DNA of 64,000 bases from Gigaspora rosea (taxonomy: Eukaryota > Glomeromycota > Glomeromycetes > Diversisporales > Gigasporaceae). Below the pieces are notes generated by a model. That model saw nothing but the letters and a program-made list of their open reading frames with translations. It was not told where the DNA came from and made no database searches. Positions 44,188 through 56,169 of the stretch are shown here, one piece after another (position 1 is the stretch's first letter; every line of letters starts with the position of its first letter). The position numbers and the translations under genes were made by a program. The stretch covers positions 1-64,000 of the forward strand of contig QKWP01001169.1 in NCBI GenBank assembly GCA_003550325.1, in the 5' to 3' direction.

Positions 44188-44770
44188 TTTTGTTTGTTTA
44201 TTTTATTTTTTTTTTCTCTCCCATTTTTTTCTTCTTCACTTGTCTTGCATGTTTGCTCAGTGGACTTGCACGTAGTGGTCTTGTACATTTCTTTGGTGCT
44301 CTTGTACGTTTCTTCAGTTGTTGGTCTTGTACGTTTCTTTGGTGGTGGTCTTTCTTTGGTCACGTTGGATATGGTGGGTTTCTTCGTTTTGTTATTGTTT
44401 TTTTTTTGGTTTTTTCCTTCTTCTAAAGGTCTTGCGCGTTTTTTTGGTAGTGGTCTCTTGCATGTTTCTTTGGTGATGGTCTTCTTGAACATTTCTTCGA
44501 TGGTTTTCTTTCACGTTTCTTTGATGGTGGTCTTTCACGTTTCTTCGATAGTGGTCTTCACGTTTCTTTGGTGGTGGTCTTGTACGTTTCTTCGGCGGTG
44601 GTCTTGTACGTTTCTTCAGCGGTGGTCTTGTACATTTCTTCAGCAGTAATCTTGTACATTTATTCAGTTATCTTGTACGTTTCTTCTGTGGTGATTTTGC
44701 ACGTTTTGGTTGTCTTGCACGTTTCTTCGATGATGTCTTGCACGTTTTTCAGTGGTTTTGTCTTGCTTTA
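44060..44770. repeat. degenerate 24-bp minisatellite
   Basis: Many units close to GGTCTTGYACGTTTCTTCGGTGGT, with some 21- and 27-bp variants. The best-preserved block is 44570-44650. Since 24 is divisible by three, both strands show long ORFs of periodic sequence. Confidence 0.8.
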
Positions 44771-44821
44771 AGTCGTCAGTGCTTGTGGTTTTGCCGTGGT
44801 TGTTGCATTGTAGTAAGATTA

Positions 44822-44858
44822 GAGTAGGGTTAGGGTTTGGGTTCGGGTTAGGGTTCGG
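44822..44858 (+). repeat. telomere-like TTAGGG variant run
   Basis: A series of GGGTTAGGGTTTGGG, GGGTTCGGG and GGGTTAGGG units inside the Mutator-like element, adjoining a poly-T tract. Confidence 0.55.
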
Positions 44859-45087
44859 GCACTTTTTTTTTTTTTTTTAGTTGTAGTATGATTTATTATT
44901 GTATTTTTGTTTTTTTTTTTTAATAAAAAAATCTTTAATTCTTAAAATTTTTTTATAAAATTTGCAATTGTTGTTGATTGGCCAGTTATGAGCGATTAAT
45001 CACGTGTTCACGTGATCGGTTTTGATTGGTCGATCACGGGGGTGCACGACCGCGCAGGTGCGTGGAATTTTCAAACCCTTCTTTTAT

Positions 45088-45730
45088 TTATTTTTTTATT
45101 CTTTTTGTTTTAAATTTTTTTTTACGTTTTTTTAATTATATTTTTTTACTTTTTTTTTAATTATTTTTTTCATTTTTTTTGAACAAGTTTATGATGCATT
45201 TGTAAAATACCCCAAAATTTCACTACCGATTATGAGTCATTTAATTGATTTCACATGTTTGCTGTTTCGCCCTCGCTTTATATTACTTGCACTATATAAT
45301 CAGACTTGCATTTAATACTCCAATAATTTTTTATTGTTCTTTATTATAGTAACAATCACATATGAGCAGTACAACGCGTATTTTCTAATCAACTCTAATA
45401 ATGTATTGCATTCTTTTGAGAATGCGCAGAGATGATCCATACTCAAATGATACAAGTAATCTCTTATAGGTATTCATGAATGATTTTTAGATTTTGCTTA
45501 CCGGATCATATTGAACAAATCTCTGGATTATTAGAATCCAAATGCTAATTTAAAGTAGCAAACTGTATTTTCAATCTTTTTTCCGCATCTGTAAATGCAT
45601 ATTTCCACTTATTTTCATGGATAATCAAGGATGAAACATCGACTTAGATAAGAAATGAAATATTTTTATTATAATTAATTTATAAGATCTCAATTTGAAA
45701 TTGAATGGCATTAGCAATAATTTAGAAAAT
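45088..45730. other. intergenic, T-rich then ordinary AT-rich
   Basis: Poly-T-dominated sequence to about 45190, then unremarkable DNA. No gene recognised. Confidence 0.35.
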
Positions 45731-46937
45731 TATGAAAGAGTCAACAATCTAGAATCTTTAACAAGTAATGGTTATGCAAAAATCAAAGAATAAAAATATT
45801 ATAAAGATTTAAATACATTTTATATGATCAAATGATTTTCTTAATACCCTTTCTTCTCGTTAAATGATTTTTGCAGATGAAAGAGTTAACAATCTAGAAT
45901 CTTCAACAAGTAATAGTCATCAGAAAATGAAGGTATAAAAATATTATCACATGTTTTTCTCAATACACCTTCTTTCTCATAAATGATTTTTTATAGACAA
46001 ATCTTTTGAAATTGGTACAGAAATAGACCAAGAAACAGTCAATTCATGTTATGACTTAAGTGAATCGATTTACCGCTTATTAGACTTATGCAAAGATAAA
46101 TTGACAAATACTGGTTGAATGGTCTTGGTATATATAAAAGATTTATTTTATACAATTGTGTGCACAAAATATTCTAATTATTAATATATTAATATTGAAT
46201 TTATATCTTTATAGTTGACAAGATATTAATTTTACAACAACATTTGAAAAAACTTTGTAATAAAATGGTACCAAACAGCTTTAAATCAATTTCAAAAATT
46301 CAATTTGAACAATTGAATTTCTGTCATGTTTGTCTTATTGGATGTTATGGTAGAAATGACCTTATTTCAAAATTACTATTAAATAAAAATATTATTGATC
46401 AAGTCATGTGCGTATTATAGCCAATAAATACTTAAATATGCATTATATTATAATTTTTATGAAATATTATTCACCTTATTTTATTTAATTTAGTTATGAG
46501 CACTTTTAATACCTTATGAAATAAATACAATAAATTCTTTGCCAACTTTAAGGCCTGGCATTTATCTTCAAAAACTACCTTCTATCTTTGAAGGCATTAA
46601 TTCAAACCAGAACCAATTTTTGGTCATACACTAGTATGAAAATGGTTGTTATGAAAATTTTGCATTTTCTTATAGAAAAAAGAATATGACTAATTTACAT
46701 AGGTAATTTTATGGTTCATTTGGATTATAGTGCTTTTCAAATTACTGTGATCGTCTGGCGATATTCCACCACAAAGAAATCCAAAAATTTTGATACATTT
46801 TATGGATAAATCTAATTAACTTGTCTAAAAATAAAAATTCTCAAGATTCCCTATTATAGTTCGATTCTGGAGTATTGCCTTTAGTAGAACTTTGTCAAAA
46901 TAATATCAATATTCCCATTGACAAAAAAGTAAACTAG
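45731..46937 (+). pseudogene. unrecognised multi-exon protein, broken
   Basis: Successive exon-like blocks with good acceptors and donors are readable. They include ERVNNLESSTSNSHQKMK (45877-45930, with a diverged duplicate at 45733-45790) and KSFEIGTEIDQETVNSCYDL then SESIYRLLDLCKDKL (45997-46118, ending in TGA). DKILILQQHLKKLCNK and NFCHVCLIGCYGRNDLISKL follow (46215-46408). The next block contains TINSLPTLRPGIYLQKLPSI and FAFSYRKKNMTNLHR (46510-46702), with TAG inside VIH-stop-YENGCYE. The last is FDSGVLPLVELCQNN (46859-46937, natural stop). Frames change between blocks, as in a decayed gene. The sequence feels like a multi-copy family of this fungal lineage (memory only); no function is offered. 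A LINE follows directly. Confidence 0.5.
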
Positions 46938-46939
46938 AA

Positions 46940-49912
46940 ATTTTGAGATTATTTTGTTAACTACCAGATATAGCGAATGAACTGATAAGAAATCTTGGGA
47001 AATTATATCTAGGTTTATTTAGATTTCTTTATATGATCACAGTAATTTAAAAAGCATGATAAAGCATAAAAAATAGAACCCAGAGTCTCTCCAACTGTAG
47101 TTACATATTTCATTTTCAATCTTATGAAATGAACCAAAAAGAAGCAAGCCTTAGTATGGTTATAATAATTTGCAAAACCTTACAACCCTATATATACAAT
47201 ATACAAGCATGGTCTGGTACAGCTATACATATAGATTTCTTTTTTCTCTCCAACAATAAAACCAGAATTATTTTAGTATACCTTTCATTTAACTATTTAT
47301 TTTTTTATAAAAAACCCAAACAAAGGTTTTTATATAGTTTATAGAAACCAAGAACAAAAATTAAAATGTTATAATATTGGAAGACTTCAATGCAATTCAA
47401 TAAAAAAATAAGAAATTCTTATTGTTTTTGAACATCAACCTAGCAAATGCAACTAGCATTATAGACTTTTATAATGTTACAGCACTTACTTGAATTTGGC
47501 CAACATCAGTGTCTGAAATTCAATTTTTAAATTAGTGCAATTAAATAAAAAAATAGTTGTGAACTATAAGATTTTATAAAAATTTAGTTGCACTCATAAG
47601 TATTTAATTGAAATTTATAAATTGCAAATTTATGTGTAAAATTTTTGTAGTCCACAGACTCCACAACCCAATTTTAGATACTGGCCAACATTAATAAGTC
47701 AGATCAATAATAACAGACATTCTTCTGGACCTAGACTCACCCATACTTAATAATACTACTTATATTACCAGAAGTAATCACTGTATTCACACAACAATAT
47801 AGTACACTAACCTTATTGAAAGAAAAATCCTAAAAACAAAAAATAGAAAAAAATCTATTATCATGAGAAAATGGACAAGAAAGACTGGAAAAGATTTACA
47901 ACCTTAGTTGAAAAATTTTTACCCAATAATTACTAGATGGAGCAACTACTAATTTACAAAAATTGAACTGTACTGCTGCAGAAATTAAACAAGCAATAAA
48001 CAAACACATACCTTTACAGTCCAAAAACCTTTTATATCCTCTTATTAAAAACAACAAAGCTCTATACCACCCTTAAATTAATTAATAAATTCCTAAGTTA
48101 CTTAATAGAGAACTTATACATTTTACTTGACATAGCTACAAACTTCTCAAGACAATATTCAAACTATCTAAATATGATAATACCCTTAACATAAAATTAC
48201 TACTATTCCAACCCATACAATTCAAACTTTAAAACAGATAAAACATATATTTGGTTAGCCTGAAGTCAAGACAGAAGTCAAGAACAGACCAACCAAATTT
48301 ACTTTTATATTAACCAATGCACTAAGTTTTTAAAGACAGCATGAGCTATATAATAGACAGTATACTACAAAGATGCACAAACCCTATATACAAATAAGAT
48401 AATTGTTCTAGATTGTATAATAATAGAAAAAGATAAGATCAAAGAATATATTTATTCTTACTTCAAACATTGGACCAAAAGGAACTCTCGAAATAAAAAA
48501 CAAAAAGAAGACTAGAAAGCTGCATATTCTTCAATAGAAAAAATTGATCCAAACATCCACAAGTCCTTTCTCAATTAAATAACAATAAATAAATTAATAT
48601 GCACTATAAACAATACACTACAACACAAAACAACTGAACTATCAGAAATTATGAATAAAATCCTTCAATTTCTTCCAAAGTTGGCTATATTTCATTTGTA
48701 AAAATTTTTAATAACTGTATCATTTTGAAAATGGTACCAGATCAATGGCTATGAGCACATATCTGGCCATATCCAAAAAACCAAAATATAAATATGATCT
48801 TGACCAATAACATTGATCAAACACACTATAAAATTTTTACAAAAATATTAAATAATAGGCTTACTTCTATAATTATGATATAAATACTATTACTATTCAA
48901 CTACTATATTTTCCTCCAATTTTTGGGGCAAAAATTATACAAAAAATATAGAGTAACAGAGAATATCACTATGTGGTTCACACCTTGGCAACATTAATTG
49001 GGATTGTACTTTACAGTACCTCTCATATAATGACAAACCATTGACTTTATATACTAACCCTCATCTTTCCAACTTAAAAAACTTCCAAGTTAAGCTCATA
49101 GCAGAAGAACTCCTAACCCACCTTCTCTTGCATTTTAGGAACCCAAAGAAAAACCCAAACCACCTCTGTCCCAGATGCTACTCAGACTCAGAAGATATTG
49201 CTCACCTCCTAACCTGCATATCAAATCACCAGAACCTAAGAACCAAGATAAAGAGAATAATAGAGAAGATCAAAGAAGAAGCCGAAATACCATTGGCACC
49301 AGTGTTGTTATTGGACATATAAACTATTGGATTTGGACCAATTGGACTTAAGGCTAGGGCTAAATGGACTTAAGGCTAAAGGCTAAAAAAAGTATTGGAC
49401 TTAAGGCTAGTAACAACACTGATTGGCACAGCCCAGAAATTTCATAATAACATATTTGGACCTCCATACTAACAAGAAAGTTCCCATTGGATTCATTACT
49501 GCTACCGATCTCACATCTTTTGTTACAACAAAGCATCAAATACAGTGTGCACCCTGTGTTCACCACACAACATCTATAAAGAAACCTGGCTGCCATCTAG
49601 AATGTCTTCACATTCCACTGCCGTCCCCCTTTCACCACACCATACCTGCCCCAGTATTCTCTAGAACCCTACCACTACTCCCTTATATGTCCAAAATAAG
49701 GTCCAACGCTCTGTTACCAACGGAGCTACCACACTCCAATCATTACTCATAGACTAGAGATCTCCTACCATTCTAGCAAAGAATTAGGTCGAGAGTAAAT
49801 TAGCTCTTACCCCTCTTTCCCTTAATTTAGTATTTCTACATGTAAAGCACTATGTGTCAACCCACTATAATTAATAAAGGATATAGAGGATAGCCTCTCT
49901 TAAAAAAAAAAA
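46940..49912 (+). mobile_element. LINE A: decayed non-LTR retrotransposon with poly-A tail
   Basis: An endonuclease-like part (47129-47420) is recognisable by YNIQAWSGTAIHIDFFF, RIILVYLS and ILEDFNAI (cf. GDFN). A linker region (47860-48560) reads NYEKMDKKDWKRFTTLVEKF and IKEYIYSYFKHWTKRN. The fingers part of a reverse transcriptase follows (VPDQWL, HIWPYPK, YKIFTKILNNRLTSI; 48690-48890). Conserved catalytic YADD is absent, so the palm has been deleted. The C-terminal zinc motif CPRCYSDSEDIAHLLTC is intact at 49168-49218, and the tail continues through MITE-interrupted coding to about 49752. AATAAAGG and an A-run near 49900-49912 mark the 3' end. Many stops; inactive. The 5' boundary is approximate. 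Confidence 0.75.
49300..49421. mobile_element. 122-bp hAT MITE inside LINE A
   Basis: Ends CAGTGTTGTTA and TAACAACACTG (CAGNG form of hAT termini), flanked by perfect 8-bp duplication ATTGGCAC (49292-49299 and 49422-49429). Internal GGACTTAAGGCTA occurs three times. Removing it restores the LINE frame EIPLAQPRNFIITYLDL. Confidence 0.92.
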
Positions 49913-49914
49913 AA

Positions 49915-50215
49915 TATTCTAATTTAATTCGAAAAAAAATTCGAATTTAATTGAGGATATATTTTACACTATTTTTTGAAAATTAAAAAAAAATTCTAAT
50001 TTAATTCGAGGATATGTTTTACACTATTTTTTGAAAATTAAAAAAATTTTCTAATTTAATTTGAGAATATATGTTACACTATTTTTTGAAATTAAAAAAA
50101 AATTTCTAATTTAATTCGAGGATATATTTTACACTATTTTTTGAAAATTAAAAAAAAAATTCTAATTTAATTCGAGGATATATTTTACACTATTTTTTGA
50201 AAATTATATATGTGT
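49915..50215 (+). repeat. tandem repeat of about 60-bp units
   Basis: Five units of ATTCTAATTTAATTCGAGGA followed by TATATTTTACACTATTTTTT, GAAAATTAAAAAAAA, starting directly after the LINE A poly-A run. Confidence 0.88.
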
Positions 50216-50436
50216 ATATTGATATTCGAAGATATATTTTATGCTATGTATATTAATTTCTAATTTAAGTATATCGTTGAAATTAATCTTGACACAGCTT
50301 TTTCTATCTCGGAGATCATGGGGTTGCCATATTTTTGCGCCTACTTAATAAAATCTTCATATAGAAATTAGATAGTTAAACCACATACTAGTCCATATTC
50401 TTTTGTAATATATACAATATTATATAATTTTAGGAT

Positions 50437-52948
50437 TTATAATCCTTTGTTAGAGATGATGCGTTCCAAATCCTCAAGAATGATATTTGAATTTGAACGA
50501 TTTTCTGGATCATCCTCCCAGCATCGCTTATAAAGATTAATATACTCTAACGGAGTGTTCTATATTGCTTTTTCTCTTTTTCCTTGTAATATATAAAAAA
50601 TTGTTTCCTGCATTGGAATATTTTCAAATGGAATGCGGCAACTAGAAATAACCCATAAAATAACGCCTAAACCATAGTTATCAGATTTTTTTGTGAGTAC
50701 ATAGTTTGAGTCCTTCAGAGCTTGTGGGTCAACAAAAGTTGGAATTCCGGCCACTTCATAATTGATTGAATTGGAATTTGTGTCCTATGTTGATAACCCA
50801 AAATCAGCTATTTTCATTTTTCCTTTGTGAACTAGTATGTTTAATACGTGCTATAAAAAATTGTACAAGTTAACAATTAATTAAACAATTCAATATTTTA
50901 TAAAAATCTAAACTTACAAAGTCCCGATGGATAATGTCTTTTCATGCAAGAATGTAATTCCAAATGCTACTTCTTTGGCAATCCTTGTTTTATCAGTCCA
51001 TTTAAATCGGGAAAAATTATTATTTAAATATTGCAATAAGTTTCCATCATCTGCATACTCCAAAACCATAATATATCCATGTGATGGGCCTGTTTGTTAA
51101 GTATAATTAAATATCATCATATTAATGTTACATTTTATGATCAAAAATTCCAAAATTAAGTATTTTTTTAAAAATTTAAAATTATAAAGTAAACATATTT
51201 TATAGCACAAAACAACACACCTTTGGTTACCGCCAAAAATTTAATAACGTTGGGATGGAAGTCAAATTTCTTGAAGATCATAAGCTAATATGTTGATAGA
51301 AGAATTTTAATTATATATCGATCACTATTGTAACATTTGCAAAACTTAATTTTACCTCGTGTAGAGTTCCTGGGCTTTTTGCAAATTTTAATGCTACTGT
51401 CCTAACCGTATTTGAATTTTCCCATTCACTTCGGCATATGCACCTTCACCAATTTTCTCAAGAATATTGAACTCGTCATAATCATAGCAAGTAATTAGTC
51501 TTCCTGAAATTTGATTATCAAGCCATTCAGTCAAAATTTTGAGATAAGAACTTGTAGAAATCATAACGTTTGGATAATTCAAAGGCATAGTCTTTTTTAA
51601 AGACAAAGTTTTAGGATCATCATTCACGAGAAATCTAAGCGACATTTTCTCCGTAGAGTCTTCAGTTGTGAATTTTTTCCTCAGCTCCGTACAATAAACG
51701 CAATTAGAATATAATTCCATATGTTGCTCTTTTTCGAACCTAGCCTTTTCTGTGTAAACTAGTTTAATGTTTTGTGGTTCAGACAATGTATTCAATGTAT
51801 TAAAATATTCTTCCTTAATATCGCAGTTCTTGCATTGACTCTTTTTCTTAACGACATTTTGCACACGCTTTACAATCATAAAATGGCACTTTCCAGTAGT
51901 ATCAGTTGTCTCTGGTGTTATACACGCTTTATGTCCTCGGTTTGATTTTGCAGTAGTTTCTGCTAATGCTTCTGCACCATTAGGCCCAAATTGATTCCCA
52001 TTAATATTTAAGGAAGTTAAAGTAGTGTTTATGCAAAGAGCTTCAGAAAATGCTTTTCCTCCTTCAAAACCAATCTTAGTTTCACTAAGACTTAGAGAAG
52101 TTAAGGTAGTGTTTTCACAAAGTACTTTAGCGAATGCTATTCCTCCTTCAAAACCAAATATTATCATAACCAATATCCAAAGAAGTTAAAGTAGTGTTTT
52201 AGCAAAGTATTTTTATTAATACTTCTACACTTTCAGAATTAAGATCATTTCCATAAATACGCAAAGAAGTTAATTTAGGGTTTATGTAAAGAGCTTTTGC
52301 TAACGCCTCCATACCTTTAAAACCAAGTTGATTATATGAAAGACTTAAATAATCCAATTTAGTACTCTTGCTAATAATCTTCATTAATAGTTCTATTTCA
52401 TTGTAATCAAAATAAATATGAAGAAGACTTAAATCGATAATAGTATTTTTCATATAAAGACTTTCTAATATTGCTTTATCAATATCGCCGCTAAGTGGTA
52501 AACATTTAAGATTTTTACTTGTTCGTAGAAACATTTTAATTAAAGCATATTTAATGGCTTCTATAGGAATTCTTTTATTAAGTTGTGAATCACGAGAACC
52601 TTCTACATCAAGCCAATTTTTGACACCGGCAGACAAGAAAAAGCCAACGGATTTAGTATAGCTTACGTATTCAAATAATGGTCTTGGATAATTCGGAAAA
52701 TTAATATTAAAGGGTATCAATAAAGCTTGTTCATCAGCGTTTAATGTTGAAAGATATATTTTTATAAGTCTTCTATCCTTGGAATATTTCGTTGGTTCAC
52801 TCCATAATATAGGTATAATAATTCTACATCATTGACGATTTACAAGAAGGCATGAAAATAAGCTTTTAAAATCAGTTCGCAAGTTGTTAAATATTTCAAA
52901 AAAGCTTTCGTTCGGTAATGTCATTAATGCCATCATTAATGCCATCAT
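50437..52948 (-). pseudogene. F-box + leucine-rich repeat + protein kinase composite, broken
   Basis: From 52948: an F-box (LPNESFFEIFNNLRTDFKSL, then LLVNRQ-stop-CRIIIPILWSEP), a stop TGA at 52829-52831. The same frame continues to 52199 through LRRs (LDYLSLSYNQLGFKGMEALA, LTSLRIYGNDL). A TAA at 52199 and a frameshift near 52165 are followed by more NLR/RNI-type LRRs (LTSLSLSETKIGFEGGKAFS), a Cys-containing linker (CKNCD, CVYCTE), then a kinase: FNILEKIGEGAYAEV, TVALKFAKSPGTLHE, HPNVIKFLAV, VLEYADDGNLLQYL, IIHRDF, KIADFGLS, and a C-lobe ending RCWEDDPENR. Introns at 51355-51290, about 51225-51090 and 50917-50850 look canonical. Further damage: frameshifts near 51400 and 50945, TAG at 50785-50787 and 50560-50562. 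HRD and DFG motifs survive, so the ancestral kinase was likely catalytic. Whether one ancestral protein held all three parts is inferred from contiguity. Confidence 0.75.
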
Positions 52949-54784
52949 CAAATGATTGTTATAATGTATACAAATTTGCTTCCAATATATAACCATTGAG
53001 AAATTAGTGAAACGTTATACAATAACTTGCTTTTAATGTTCAAGTGTAAATGTGGCACTGCTGGCGCCCCTTGGTTTTTACAAGACTAAAATTAAAATTC
53101 ATACTTTATACGTAATCCTTAGAAAACAATGTAATAGTAATACTTCATACGTTATTAAATCAGTTAGTAAAAAAGCTTAATATGAAACGATCTATCAACT
53201 TGAAATAAAAAAGGGCTCATACTTTACTTGACAACTATAGCAAAACCAGTAAAGAATCTCGATTAAATTAGCAAGGAAAGAAAATTGACAAGGGTACGTA
53301 CAGTACGTACATAAAAATGAGAGAAAGAACGCCTAAATACTTCAATCAATCAACTAATAATTTTAATAGTTTTCATAAACAAAATCAAAATTTAATAATT
53401 CGACTATCCCCGAATTACATACAGTACGTACAGATTTGCTACCAAATTCGTATAAACATTATAAACATTTAATTATTTGGTAAACAAATCTTGTATCATT
53501 TTTAGTATATCGTCACAATTACACATTGTTTTGTACATCTAAATTCAGAATTATACAGATAATCTCTAGCCTATCATGAAATTATGATATCATGAGATTT
53601 TTATGGCTGTGTTCACAGGAGAAAAGATGAATCTAAAAATAGTAACATGTTACACAATTCATGATAATCATACTTTTTTGTAAGAGCTTGTTAGCGGGAT
53701 GGTAAATTCGGTCATCGGTCATTTTCACTTAAGAAGGCTAATTGATAATCATTATACTAATACTAATTAAGATTTACAATATACGTACCCTTTTTCGCTA
53801 CAATAAAATCGTTGCACATGACAAATGGTCTAAATAACCGATGACTGGTCATCATTTGATGACTCGGTCATTTGAGTTTGCAAAATAATCTAATATATAA
53901 AAACTAAAAATTATAAAAAAAAAAAACAAGGTAACAAATGATATCTCCCTAAAAATCAAATGATTTCTTTTTATTTTATTATATTATTATTATGATTATA
54001 TTATTATGATTATTTTATCTTATTTTATTTTATTTGATTTATTTATTTTTGTTTTTTGATGATCTACAAATTTCATTTCGCATAGATTACTGGGTTTGCA
54101 CGAAACGTATCTTGCAGATCAAAAACATTATATGTAACGCAGAAATAACCGTCACATTAATTAAATATGCGAGGAAATAGCGTGCTAGACCAAGAAATAA
54201 GGTTTTGTTTATTCGGTATTAAATTTCCGGTAAATTTAAAATATAACAAAGCACTGACGATCCTCTAATAATTTACACGACAGTCATTTGTACAAACTTC
54301 TGATGCATCCTATGACCTATCGGGACGACTATCTTAATGAAAGAGGAAAAGAATGTTACACGATGCTAAAAAACTGCGTAGGTTGCTTGATTAACAGGAG
54401 AAAACACCCAGAAGTATTTCCTTAGAAGTCACCCGAAATGAGAGACAAAATAAAACAGAAGCGTTCAACATTACAAAAATTTCATGTGCTTCGAAAGGAT
54501 ATAAAGTACAAAAATTGAAGATCTATTGAAGTCATAATGAATTTAATTTCATAAAATAAGCAAGTATATCTTTATTTTGCATATTTCTTAAGTGATGAAC
54601 TAACTCCGAATTAGGGATTGGTTCGGTCAGCTAATAGTCGGCTAGCCGATCAGCTATAGCCGTAGTCAATGTAGTTGACTATAACGGCTTAGCTGACCGG
54701 TTAGCTGATGCCAAATTTTTTATTTCCTGGCTGAAAAATCATAATTTTTGCTTAATTCAGCATGAAGTGTACAAATTATATAGA
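52949..54784. other. intergenic without recognised gene
   Basis: AT-rich. ACAGTACGTAC motifs repeat near 53300 and 53420. A stretch at 54615-54710 (TAGGGATTGGTTCGG followed by GGCTAGCCGATCAGC palindromic motifs) looks like one end of a decayed element without a matching partner. Confidence 0.35.
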
Positions 54785-55464
54785 ATTATTGAAAGAAATG
54801 AGGAATATCACAGACCAAAATTCACATAATTGCTTCTTGATCAACAGAAAGCTTTTGATCATGTAAATCACCAATTTCTAATACTAACTTTACAACGAAT
54901 GGGTTTTTCTTCTACTTTTACATCTGTAATTGCAAATCTTTTCAACAAAAAACATGCACATATTACTGATAATGGTATGCTTTCAGAGCCATTTAATATA
55001 AGTAGAGGTGTGCATCAAGGGGACCCTCTTTCACCTTTACTATATCTTCTATCATTTGAACTATTTTTACAAAAACTTACCAATAAAATTCAAGATATCA
55101 CTATACAAAATCATGCATTCAAAGCAGCAACATATGCTGATGACCTTACTATAGGACTAGGTTCAAATATAGACCAGAATTCCTTTAATGAAATTCTATT
55201 GCTATATGAGAAAGCCTCAAATGCACAAGTAAATAAACACAAATCTATTCTTATACCTCTTACAGAAGAAGCTAAAAAAAATAAACTTCCAGGCATGGAA
55301 ACTTTTAAATTTCTCAAACATAATGAAACAGTCTCAATACTTGGATATTTAGTAAATGAAAATAGATATGCTCCTAGTTTTCTTTGGCCTAATACTATTC
55401 AGAAATTAAACCAAATATTAGATAGTATAGCTGCTCAAAATCTTTTTTTTTTAAACTTTAAAGG

Positions 55465-56169
55465 CCGGGTACTATGGCCGGGATTTTATTATGAGTTATT
55501 AGGACATAATATTTATTACATGAATGAGGATACAACTAGCCACACGTGCACTTTTGGTGCCTAATTTAAGTAGTCCGCCCGAAGGTTCTACACTAGCTGC
55601 CACACCTACAACCCAACTACGGGAATTGCCTATTTAAACCCTCTGGTTCACGCTCTTCCTATTACTACCCGTTGCACTGCACAAACGCAGATATTAAGGG
55701 GCCCCAACTTTTTTTGATAAATCATCAGCCTAAGGGCTACTTTACCCTCGCACCAATTGCCTACCGTTGTTTTCTGTGTCCCATTCCACTTCGGATATGG
55801 ATTTAGCGACAAAGCTGCTTGCCCTTATTAGGTTCATTCCAATCCCGACCACCCACCTTCTTTTGGTAGTGTCGTTGTAGATCTTCACTATTACCTCCTA
55901 ATTCGGAACTTGCCAAACGGGTTTCTATTCCTCTGGTTCTCTGGATTTTATGGTGTAACAATAACACCATTGCGCCATAGCTCCCATTCAAGATGGTAGA
56001 ACCAAGGGAACAGGTTTTTGCAACCCAACCAATCTGAGCCACATGGTTACCGAACACAGGCCTATTGTTCAAAGCATCAACAGTGGGATTCAAACTGTCA
56101 ACCTGCCGCTTGGGGGTGACACCTTGACCACTTCTCTAAGGCGCCACACCCAGCTGCTCAAATCTATCT
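55465..56169 (-). mobile_element. 705-bp tRNA-derived SINE-like insert in LINE B
   Basis: Flanked by 8-bp duplication TTTAAAGG (55457-55464, 56170-56177), whose removal restores the LINE frame FKGHILIIN. The insert is strikingly less AT-rich than everything around it. On the minus strand its start resembles a Leu/Ser tRNA: box-A-like GTGGCGCC...AGTGGTCAAGG, an extra arm, and box-B-like AGTTTGAATCCCACT. No terminal inverted repeat and no obvious poly-A tail, which is unusual for a SINE. The 96-codon minus ORF inside is probably a by-product. Alternative: an unrelated GC-rich non-autonomous element. Confidence 0.55.

Larger units (their letters stand above)
43705..45078. mobile_element. Mutator-like non-autonomous element carrying a minisatellite
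   Basis: Ends GGGAAAACTTTTTCCACGCA and the inverted GGGTTTGAAAATTCCACGCA share about 40 bp of imperfect inverted repeat continuing through CACCTGCGYGRTCRTGCACC. A perfect 9-bp duplication TTCTTTTAT flanks it (43696-43704 and 45079-45087). A 9-bp TSD is the hallmark of Mutator-like elements (family knowledge). The interior is a degenerate 24-bp repeat array and a telomere-like GGGTTAGGG run near 44826, with no transposase. The T-rich flanks make a chance 9-mer slightly more likely, but combined with the repeat ends the call is strong. Confidence 0.82.

Noticed and set aside
43981..44771. Long Phe/Leu/Val-rich + strand ORFs
   Set aside because: Antisense readings of the 24-bp minisatellite and poly-T tracts; they look membrane-like only because of T-richness.
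55803..56093. 96-codon minus ORF in the SINE-like insert
   Set aside because: Covers most of a tRNA-like, non-coding-looking insert; its composition follows from the higher GC content.
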